Source: Bacteroides sp.
GTDB lineage: Bacteria; Bacteroidota; Bacteroidia; Bacteroidales; Bacteroidaceae
Length of the DNA stretch: 64,000 nucleotides
NCBI GenBank assembly: GCA_021202275.1
Contig: JAJQDI010000018.1
Location: forward strand, 62,001 to 126,000
Direction: 5' to 3'
The number at the start of each line of letters is the position of its first letter. The stretch's first letter is position 1. Below are positions 56,308 through 64,000 of this stretch, piece by piece. The notes under the pieces are model-generated. The model was not told where the DNA came from. It searched no databases and was given only the letters and a program-made list of their open reading frames with translations. A program made the translations under genes and the position numbers.

Positions 56308-58014
56308 ATGAAGAAACTTTTTTCGTTATTCTGCGGCATACTGTTCTTGTCGTCTGTAAGTGCCAGCGAGCGTGCAGACTCTTTATTGACCCAACTGGAC
56401 CGTATCCTGCAAAATCGACATACATACGAAAAGCAAAAGGAAGAACATATTGCCACGTTGAAAAGGGGGCTGCGAAATCCCGGCATTACTCCCGAACAGC
56501 AGTTTGAGCTCAACAACCGTATTTTTCATGAGTATGCCTCTTATATCTGTGACTCGGCCCTGCACTACGTAGATATCAACCTGGAGCTGGCTACGGCAAA
56601 CGACAACAAAGGCTGGTATGCCACTTCACTGCTCAACAAGGCCTATATACTCTCTCTGGCCGGCCTGTTCCATGAATCCTTCGCCCTGCTCAGCCAGGTA
56701 GATAAGAAGAGTCTTTCCACGGACAACCTAGCCCGGTACTACAAATGCTACGAAGACATCTACCTCTATCTATACGAATACAGCCGGTACAACCAGGGCA
56801 GGAACCTCTACAGGATGCATCTCTACCGCGACTCCCTGCTCTCGGTGGTGCAACCGGGCACACTGTCGTATATATACGACTATCCGGCCTGGCTGGTGGA
56901 GCAACGCCGCGCGCCGGAGGCCGAACAGATGTTGCTGGACTACCTGCCCTATGTGCAAAACGGTACACGGGAATACTCCATCGTGACCTCTATACTGGCC
57001 TTCGTCTATCAGGTACAGGGAAAAAACGACCTGCTCAAAGAGTACCTGATACGCAGCGCCACCTCCGATATACAGGCTGCGGTGAAGGAAAACATTTCCC
57101 TGCGCACCTTAGCCGAACTGTTGTTTGAAGAGGGAGATATCCAACGGGCCAATCTCTACATCAAGATCAGCCTCGAAGATGCTAACTTCTTCGATGCCCG
57201 CCTGCGCAACGTGCAATCGTCGAAGCTATTGCCCATCATCGACCAGGCACACGAAGAGATACAGCGGAAAAAGCGGAAAGAGCTGCAAGGGTCACTGGCG
57301 GTGATCAGTTCGCTGACGCTGATCCTGCTGGTCGCTATTCTCTTTATCATCTCCCAGGTGAAGAAACTTTCCGCAGCGCGGCAGCGGGAACAGAAAGCCA
57401 ACCAAGAGCTAACCCTGCTCAACGAAGATCTGAAAACGGTGAACGAGCGTCTGCAACAACTCAACGATGACCTGCAACAGGCCAACCACCGCCAACAGGA
57501 GTTGAACAACTCGCTGGCGGAAGCCAACAAGATCAAAGAGGAATACCTGGGACGCTTCTTAGATACCTGCTCGCTCTATATAGAAAAGCTGGAAAAATTC
57601 CGCCGTACGCTGAACAACAAAGCCATATCGGGAGATATGGAGGGATTGTACAAGACCCTGAAATCTTCCCGGTTCATTGAAGAAGAGCTGAAAACATTCT
57701 ATCGCAATTTCGACGAAGCCTTTCTGAACATCTTCCCCGACTTTGTGAAGCAATTCAATGAGTTGATGCCCCTCGAAGAACAACTGCATCCCAAAGAGGG
57801 AGAGAAACTGACTACCGAACTACGGATCTTTGCCCTGATCCGGCTGGGAATCTCAGACAGTCAGCAGATCGCCGATTTCCTGCGTTACTCCATCACTACG
57901 ATCTATACCTACCGGTCGAAGATCCGGAACCGCTCTTTGCACAAGAACGATCTGGAAGAGCGGGTGATGCGGATCGGCTCCTTCCGGAGAGAGTCTTTAC
58001 AGGATACCAACTAA
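56308..58014 (+). CDS. DUF6377-type membrane regulator with TPR-like sensor and HTH
   Basis: 568 residues. The signal peptide is LFCGILFLSSVSA. A periplasmic helical-repeat sensor spans about 20-320, then one membrane helix (SLAVISSLTLILLVAILFII) at about 328-347. A long coiled coil (about 355-415, with ELTLLNEDLKTVNERLQQLN) follows. The cytoplasmic C-terminus ends in a LuxR-like helix-turn-helix (TELRIFALIRLGISDSQQIA, then YSITTIYTYRSKIRNRS). Such proteins control neighbouring susCD genes, here those starting at 58611. The ligand is probably a product of that locus. Confidence 0.88.
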   Translation: MKKLFSLFCGILFLSSVSASERADSLLTQLDRILQNRHTYEKQKEEHIATLKRGLRNPGITPEQQFELNNRIFHEYASYICDSALHYVDINLELATANDNKGWYATSLLNKAYILSLAGLFHESFALLSQVDKKSLSTDNLARYYKCYEDIYLYLYEYSRYNQGRNLYRMHLYRDSLLSVVQPGTLSYIYDYPAWLVEQRRAPEAEQMLLDYLPYVQNGTREYSIVTSILAFVYQVQGKNDLLKEYLIRSATSDIQAAVKENISLRTLAELLFEEGDIQRANLYIKISLEDANFFDARLRNVQSSKLLPIIDQAHEEIQRKKRKELQGSLAVISSLTLILLVAILFIISQVKKLSAARQREQKANQELTLLNEDLKTVNERLQQLNDDLQQANHRQQELNNSLAEANKIKEEYLGRFLDTCSLYIEKLEKFRRTLNNKAISGDMEGLYKTLKSSRFIEEELKTFYRNFDEAFLNIFPDFVKQFNELMPLEEQLHPKEGEKLTTELRIFALIRLGISDSQQIADFLRYSITTIYTYRSKIRNRSLHKNDLEERVMRIGSFRRESLQDTN

Positions 58015-58040
58015 CAGCAGAAATGTAATCCGGGAACCGC

Positions 58041-58402
58041 AAAGGGATTTACGATGTACGGATGTACGATGTACGATTTGGAATACAAAGTTTAAAACGT
58101 TATCATCCACCTGTAGAGACGCACGGCGTGCGTCTCCGCGATGTATGTCCAACAAAAAGGCATCCGTCTCCGCGATATACATGCCATCGTAAATGGATTT
58201 GTAAAGTTCCTATTTTATATCTGACCCTTCTTCTCATCACACGAGATACCCCCTTACATCTGATCAAGAACGCACACCGCAGTATACTCATCCATCCGCA
58301 GTATGCATGTCCGTCAGACACATTTCTTTCAGAAGAGATGACCGCTGTATACAGCATGGATTACCATCCGGCACGCGGAGACGCACGCCGTGCGTCTCTA
58401 CA
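58041..58402. mobile_element. MITE-like palindromic element E2
   Basis: Related to E1 at 44.5 kb. Inner inverted repeats lie at 58112-58140 and 58374-58402, each containing TAGAGACGCAC-GGCGTGCGTCTC. The left flank has GGGATTTACGATGTAC and the 24 bases 58061-58084 found inverted at 44855-44878. About 230 unrelated bases lie between the repeats. No gene inside. With 58403-58610, in which I see no clear motif, it makes up the gap before susC. Confidence 0.6.
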
Positions 58403-58610
58403 TAGGTTTAGGTAGAAATCATCTATTTTTAGATTTTCACCTTGCCAGCCAAAGGACAAAACCATACGGATCAATCACTTAGAACAAATCTACTTTTAGA
58501 TTTCCATTTAGATCGGATTTTTCTTCTTCAAGGGAATACTAATCTTTGCATAGTTGCTCTACCCGATAAGAGCAAAGTGCAATTAGTGTTAACTACAAAT
58601 CTATACGTGT

Positions 58611-61598
58611 ATGAAATTCAAAAGTAGAAAAAGCTTTTGTCGCCCGATCCTCCTGATGATCGGGTTACTCTCCTTTCTCTCTCTTTCCGCACAGGAAGCC
58701 ACCATCCAGGGTACAGTCACGGATACCACAGGCGAAACTGTGATCGGAGCCAACGTCAGGGTCAAAGGTACGGACAACGGTACCATTACCGACTTCAACG
58801 GCAATTACGTCCTTTCCAATGTCGACACCTCATCCGCCGTACTTGTATTCTCTTTCATCGGTTATCAGCCACTGGAAGTACCCGTCAACGGACGTACCAC
58901 AGTGAACGTGGTCTTGAAAGACGATACCCAGACCCTGGACGAAGTGATCGTCATTGGCTACGGTCAGGTGCGCCGCGGCGATGCCACCGGATCCCTTACT
59001 TCCGTGAAAGCCGACCCTTCGGCACGCGGTCTGGCACCTAACGCACAGGACATGATGATCGGTAAGATCGCCGGGGTGAACATCACCACCGGAGGCGGGT
59101 CGCCCACAGCCGGAGCTACCATCCGTATCCGCGGAGGTTCTTCTCTGAGTGCCAGCAACGACCCGCTGATCATTGTAGACGGTGTACCTCTGGACAACTC
59201 CGGTATCGGAGGGGTAGGGAATATCCTGAGTACCATCAACCCGACCGATATTGAAACCTTTACCGTACTGAAAGATGCCTCGGCTACGGCGATCTACGGA
59301 TCACGCGCCTCCAACGGGGTGATCCTGATCACCACCCGCAAAGGAAGCAAAGGAAAAGTAACGGTGAATTACGACGCGAATGTATCTTTCAGTACCCGTA
59401 CCAAAAAGATCGATGTACTGAATACGGATGAGTTCCGGGCCTTTATGACGGAGAACTACAAAGGAGATGCCCATGAAAGTGCCATGCATGCGCTGATGGG
59501 AAATACTGATACAGACTGGCAGAGCGAGATCTTCCGTACCACTGTAAATACCGAACACAACCTGAGTATATACGGCAGCACAGGCAACCTGCCCTACCGT
59601 GTCTCTCTGGGATACATCAAACTCGACGGTATCCTGAAAACCTCCAACATGGAACGCTATACCGGAAGTGTGAACCTGAGCCCTTCCCTGTTCCAGGATC
59701 ACCTGAAGCTGAACCTCAACGGAAAACTGATGCACATCAAAAGCCGGTTCGCCAATACGGGAGCCATCAGCACCGCTGCCATGTTCGACCCCACGCAACC
59801 GGTATACGACGAGAACAGCCCCTACGGAGGATACTTCACCTGGACAGACCCGGACGGTACGCCCTCTTCGCTGGCACCTGCCAATCCGCTGGCACTGCTC
59901 GAACAGACAGACGACCGCTCCAAAGCAACCAACTTCATCGGGAACGCGCAGTTCGACTACAAGGTGCACTTCCTGCCCGACCTGCGTCTGAACCTGAATA
60001 TGGGTATCGACTACTCCAAGAGCGACGGCGGCAAATACATCCCCGAATATGCCGCGTTTGAATTCAACGCGGGCGGATACGACGGCAACTGGGAACAGAC
60101 CCGCCGCAACATGCTGCTCGAATTCTACGCGCAGTATGTAAAAGACCTCGATTTCCTCGACAGCCGCATCGACATCATGGGCGGATACTCGTGGCAGCAC
60201 TACCACCGCAAAGGGAGCAACCGCGACTACCGCATCTCCAAACTGGACGAAGAGGGCAATCCGCAGGTGATCACCATTGGTGACTATGTCAACAACAACT
60301 ATCTGGTTTCCTTCTTCGGCCGACTCAACTACAGCATTGCCGACAAATACCTGTTCACCTTCACCATGCGTAACGACGGCTCTTCCCGCTTCTCGTCCGA
60401 CAACCGCTGGGGACTCTTCCCTGCCGCGGCATTTGCCTGGCGCGCCAACAACGAAGGTTTCCTGAGCGAAGTGAAAGCGCTGAGCGATCTGAAAGTGCGC
60501 CTCGGCTGGGGAATCACCGGACAGCAGGAGATCAACCAGGGAGATTATCCCTACCTGGGTAGCTACCAGTACGCGGTGGGCGAGCAGACCAACCAGATGC
60601 TGGGATACAAGCCCGACGGTACGCCCAACTGGGTATCCGTGATCCGCCCGCTGGCCTACAATCCGGATATCAAATGGGAAGAGACCACGACTTACAACCT
60701 CGGTATCGACTACGGATTCTTAGCCAACCGCATCAGCGGATCTGTGGATCTCTACTACCGCAAGACCAAAGACCTGATCAACGCGGCAACGAAGACCGCG
60801 GCAGGTACCAACTTCAACCAGTATGTGGTGGCCAACATCGGTTCCCTGGAAAACCGCGGAGCGGAAGTCTCTATCAATGCCATTCCGGTATTGACCAAAG
60901 ACTGGCAATGGGACATCGGTACCAACTTCGCCTACAACAAGAACAAGATACTGAAACTTACTTTCGGCGACAATACCAACTCCGAACGCCGCGAAGGGAT
61001 CAAGATACAGAAAGTAGGATATGCTACGGATATGTTCTATGTGTACCAGCAGGTATATGACGAAACAGGCTATCCGATCGAGGGAGCCTATGTGGATCAG
61101 AACAACGACGGCGTGCGCAACGACGAAGACTTTATGATCTACAAACGCGCCACTCCGGACTGGACCATGGGGCTCAACACCAAACTCACCTGGAAGTCCT
61201 GGGACCTGTCGATGGCCGGACACGGTAGCTTCGGCAACTACAACTACAACAATGTAGCCGCCAGCAATGCCTCTACGGCTACGGGAAGCGTGTTCCAGAA
61301 CACCTTCATGTTCAACCGTCCGAAAGACGCGCTGTATACCCGCTATACGACAACACAGTCCAACTCCAGCTATTACATCCAGAACGCTTCGTTCTTCCGG
61401 ATAGATAACATCACGCTGGGATGGTCGTTCCAAACACAGAACCGCCTGCCGCTGCGTGGCCGCATCTACGGAAGCGTACAGAATCCGGTGACGTTCACCA
61501 AATACAAAGGAATGGATCCGGAGATCTCCGGCGGTATAGACAACAATTTCTATCCGCGTCCGCTGACCGTACTCTTAGGATTCAATTTAACTTTCTAA
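58611..61598 (+). CDS. SusC/RagA TonB-dependent transporter
   Basis: 995 residues. The signal peptide ends SLSAQ. There is no STN domain, in contrast with the receptor at 20762. A carboxypeptidase-regulatory-like domain (IQGTVTDTTGETVIGANVRV), plug with VIVIGYGQVRRGDATG and IRIRGGSSLSASNDPLIIVD, and a barrel ending LLGFNLTF follow. Lack of an STN domain agrees with control by the DUF6377 regulator rather than by a sigma/anti-sigma pair. It starts the operon with susD (11 bases after) and a SusE-like gene. Confidence 0.93.
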   Translation: MKFKSRKSFCRPILLMIGLLSFLSLSAQEATIQGTVTDTTGETVIGANVRVKGTDNGTITDFNGNYVLSNVDTSSAVLVFSFIGYQPLEVPVNGRTTVNVVLKDDTQTLDEVIVIGYGQVRRGDATGSLTSVKADPSARGLAPNAQDMMIGKIAGVNITTGGGSPTAGATIRIRGGSSLSASNDPLIIVDGVPLDNSGIGGVGNILSTINPTDIETFTVLKDASATAIYGSRASNGVILITTRKGSKGKVTVNYDANVSFSTRTKKIDVLNTDEFRAFMTENYKGDAHESAMHALMGNTDTDWQSEIFRTTVNTEHNLSIYGSTGNLPYRVSLGYIKLDGILKTSNMERYTGSVNLSPSLFQDHLKLNLNGKLMHIKSRFANTGAISTAAMFDPTQPVYDENSPYGGYFTWTDPDGTPSSLAPANPLALLEQTDDRSKATNFIGNAQFDYKVHFLPDLRLNLNMGIDYSKSDGGKYIPEYAAFEFNAGGYDGNWEQTRRNMLLEFYAQYVKDLDFLDSRIDIMGGYSWQHYHRKGSNRDYRISKLDEEGNPQVITIGDYVNNNYLVSFFGRLNYSIADKYLFTFTMRNDGSSRFSSDNRWGLFPAAAFAWRANNEGFLSEVKALSDLKVRLGWGITGQQEINQGDYPYLGSYQYAVGEQTNQMLGYKPDGTPNWVSVIRPLAYNPDIKWEETTTYNLGIDYGFLANRISGSVDLYYRKTKDLINAATKTAAGTNFNQYVVANIGSLENRGAEVSINAIPVLTKDWQWDIGTNFAYNKNKILKLTFGDNTNSERREGIKIQKVGYATDMFYVYQQVYDETGYPIEGAYVDQNNDGVRNDEDFMIYKRATPDWTMGLNTKLTWKSWDLSMAGHGSFGNYNYNNVAASNASTATGSVFQNTFMFNRPKDALYTRYTTTQSNSSYYIQNASFFRIDNITLGWSFQTQNRLPLRGRIYGSVQNPVTFTKYKGMDPEISGGIDNNFYPRPLTVLLGFNLTF

Positions 61599-61609
61599 TC
61601 CATAGATAT

Positions 61610-63181
61610 ATGAAAAAGATACTATATACATTAGCTATACTATGCGTTGCGCTGGCAGTAAGTTCCTGCTTCAACGACATGAACAAGGTAGAGTTCAGCA
61701 GTTCGGGTACCCTGCCCGAAGAGGCGTGGCTGGAACCCGAAACCTACGAATTGTTCCTTTCGAAATTGTATGCCGGATTTGCGCTGTCGGGCAATCAGGC
61801 ACCGGACGGACTGGCCGACATCGACAATGGCGACCAGGGAGAAGCGACGTTCAGCCGCAGCTACTTCACCCTGCAGGAGTACTGTACCGATGAGATCCGG
61901 GTAGCCTGAAAAAACAATACGCTGGACGACCTGCAATTCTGCCGGTGGAGTTCGGACAACTATTGGCTTACCCTGGTCTACGACCGTATGTTCCTGACCA
62001 TTGCCTATTGCAACGAGTACCTGCGCGAGACCACACCGGAAAAGCTGGAAAGCCGCGGGATCGACAACGATACCCGCAGCAAAGTAACTGTGTACCGGGA
62101 AGAGGCGCGGATGTTGCGTGCCATGAACTATTACTTCCTGATGGATCTTTTCGGCAACGTACCCCTGATCCTGGAAGAAGACGGCGTAGGGGCTTACCTG
62201 CCCGAGCAGAAAACCCGTCAGGAGTTATTCACCTGGCTGGAGACTGAACTCAGATCCATCGAGGGCAATCTGCCTGCCATCTCCATGACCAACTACGGCC
62301 GTGTCAACGACGCTGTCTGCTGGATGGTACTGGCCAAGCTATACATCAATGCCGAGGTGTATACCGGCAGCGCGCGCTATACGGATTGCATCACTTACCT
62401 GAAAAAGATCATCGGCGACGGCTATCACAAGCTGGAACCGGAATACAAATACCTGTTTGGCGCAGACAATCACCTGTGTGAAGAGCTGATCTATTCCATT
62501 GTGTACGACGGACGCTACGCGACCAACTGGGGAGGAACGACCTTCCTGATGGGATTGCAGTTCATGGATGATATGGCGTCTTATGAGAATTTCGGTATCA
62601 CCCAGGCCTGGAGCGGAGGCCGCGCGCCGGAGAATTTCTCTTCCCTGTTCGATGAAGACGACAAACGCGCGCTGTTCTGGACAGAAGACCGTCCACAGGA
62701 GATCACCGATCTGTATGTAGCCAAACAAGGCTATTCGGTGATCAAGTATACCAACAAAGACCGCAACGGCAACAACGGATCGGACAACCAGTTTGCCGAT
62801 ACCGACTTCCCGATGTATCGCCTGGCGGATGTATACCTGATGCTGGCCGAAGCTGTGGAACGCGGAGGTACAGGCTCTTCGAAAGAGGAAGCACTTACCT
62901 ACATCAACCTGTTGCAGGCACGTGCCGGACTGGACCCGATCGGCACTTCGCAACTGACACTGGACTTCCTGCTCGAAGAACGGGCGCGGGAACTCTATTG
63001 GGAAGGCCATCGCCGTACCGACCTGATCCGCTTCGACTGCCTGACCGCCAACTACAACTGGCCCTGGAAAGGGGGCGTACAGACCGGGATACGTAACCTG
63101 GATGATAAATACAAACTCTATCCCATCCCTTCCAGCGAATTGTCTGTAAATACCAATCTGGAACAGAACGACGGTTATTAA
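61610..63181 (+). pseudogene. SusD/RagB family lipoprotein with an in-frame TGA
   Basis: The frame from ATG 61610 to TAA 63181 has 523 codons with one internal TGA at codon 100 (61907-61909). The lipobox is LAVSSC. Around the stop the sequence reads CTDEIRVA-stop-KNNTLDDLQFCRW; family members usually have a tryptophan there, so TGG to TGA is the simplest change. The rest is intact (MLRAMNYYFLMDLFGNVPL, RLADVYLMLAEAV, EERARELYWEGHRRTDLIRF). As read, only a 99-residue fragment or an internal restart could be made, which would cripple the transporter pair. Confidence 0.88.
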
Positions 63182-63200
63182 TCTTCAAATCAGAAACGAT

Positions 63201-64000
63201 ATGAAACGATATATTCATTTGATACTTCCTTTCCTGTTGCTGCCTTTGGTCAGCAGTTGCGAAAACGATACGGATGGGCCTACACTGACGGAGATCACTC
63301 CCAGTGTGATCAGCAGCCTGCCCTCCGGTGTATTTGATCTCTCTTCGTACGACGAGGAAAATGACAACCCGCTCTTGTTCACGTTGCGGTGGAGCCCTAC
63401 GGAGTTCCATATGAAAGGGAACAGTGCCCCACAGGGAGTGGCTCCTATCACCTATTCCATAGAGATAGACCGGAGCGGAAATAATTTTGCCGACCCCGCT
63501 ACCCTGGCCGCTACCACCGCAGATACGGTAGATGTGTTCCGGAAAGACCTCAATGATTTTCTGCTGAGCCAGCTGAAACTGGAAGCATTTGAAACGTATG
63601 AACTGGAACTTCGCCTGTCTGTTAAGTTCGGGGAAGGCAACCACGAATTCAACCAGCTGTATTCGGAAAACAAGGTCACCTTCACTGCCATTCCTTCCGA
63701 AGGTCTTCAGCATGTATACATCATCGGAGACATGAACGGCTGGAACAACAGCAATACAGACTTTATGATGTTCCGCGACAACAGTGACGAAACCGAATTT
63801 GATTACATCTATGTAGGCCGCATCGCGGAGAACACCTACTTCAAGTTTGTATCAGAGTCGAACCTGGGAACCTGGAATCTCTTCTGCGACGCAGGCAACG
63901 GAGAACTGGTACTGGATGAAGACGGAGGAGCTTTCTACAATGACAAAGAAAGATATGTAAAGATCCTGCTGAATATCAAACAACTTACTTACAGCATCGA
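63201..64000 (+). CDS. SusE-like outer-membrane lipoprotein (3' end beyond window)
   Basis: The frame is open from ATG 63201 to the window end (266 codons). The lipobox is LPLVSSC. The N-terminal Ig-like SusE domain (PLLFTLRWSP, YSIEIDRSGNNF, TYELELRLSV) spans about 30-165. A carbohydrate-binding fold begins with HVYIIGDMNGWNNSN and NTYFKFVSE, the pattern of SusE/F starch-binding modules. It is 19 bases after susD. An alpha-glucan substrate is possible but not shown. Confidence 0.88.
   Translation, partial: MKRYIHLILPFLLLPLVSSCENDTDGPTLTEITPSVISSLPSGVFDLSSYDEENDNPLLFTLRWSPTEFHMKGNSAPQGVAPITYSIEIDRSGNNFADPATLAATTADTVDVFRKDLNDFLLSQLKLEAFETYELELRLSVKFGEGNHEFNQLYSENKVTFTAIPSEGLQHVYIIGDMNGWNNSNTDFMMFRDNSDETEFDYIYVGRIAENTYFKFVSESNLGTWNLFCDAGNGELVLDEDGGAFYNDKERYVKILLNIKQLTYSI

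Noticed and set aside
61610..63181. TGA read as tryptophan (alternative genetic code)
   Set aside because: Several genes here (hsdS, a GH20 gene, pnuT) end naturally in TGA with overlapping starts, so general recoding is unlikely.
1..64000. tRNA, rRNA genes or prophage structural genes
   Set aside because: Nothing recognisable was found on either strand; no phage-type capsid, tail, integrase or lysis genes.

Overview
The window is from a member of the Bacteroidota, most likely the order Bacteroidales; I cannot name the genus. The evidence is two SusC/SusD loci, fimbrillin-type lipoproteins, GLPGLI-family proteins, a Bacteroidetes HU-like protein with a DUF4248 partner, a DUF6377 regulator, and TAnnTTTG-type -7 boxes.

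Layout. 1-657: 3' part of a DUF1848 gene. 852-11640: a defence-like island with a SIR2-TPR protein (frameshifted), an HU-like protein, a small zinc-ribbon/membrane pair, DUF4248, and a minus-strand operon hsdM-hsdS-AAA ATPase-HNH that has no hsdR. A lone IS3-type orfA ends the island. Composite GTAGC palindromic repeats lie in inverted orientation around 4.0-5.3 kb. 12545-25880 (minus): a polysaccharide utilisation locus for N-acetylhexosamine glycans: ECF sigma, FecR anti-sigma, SusC, SusD, surface lipoprotein, two GH20 hexosaminidases and a DUF5009 acyltransferase-like membrane protein. 26179-33205: rpiA, two MscS channels, a trehalose-6-phosphate synthase/phosphatase fusion and a divergent GH15 enzyme, a likely trehalose/osmotic-stress group.

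33843-41903: a small double-glycine leader peptide (59 aa) with its own terminator, followed by four GLPGLI proteins (an A-B gene pair duplicated), an outer-membrane barrel protein, and a C39-like/VKOR/thioredoxin fusion. This looks like a secreted-peptide and disulfide system and is my best candidate for something poorly described. 42024-46112: a thiamine salvage operon (TPP riboswitch, TonB receptor, PnuT, thiamine pyrophosphokinase). 46694-55143: a likely nucleic-acid scavenging locus: a fimbrillin-nuclease fusion, a second fimbrillin, a TonB receptor, a DUF5689 lipoprotein, and an endonuclease/exonuclease/phosphatase. 56308-64000: a second Sus-type locus (DUF6377 regulator, SusC, SusD with an internal TGA, SusE-like protein running off the end). 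Two related MITE-like palindromic elements lie at 44.5-44.9 kb and 58.0-58.4 kb.

A recurring oddity is single-base indels in homopolymers (2580, 5637, 34260, 40922, 54493) and two in-frame stops (6706 TAG, 61907 TGA) inside otherwise well-conserved genes. These are either uncorrected sequencing errors, real decay, or slippage-based switching; the sequence alone cannot decide.
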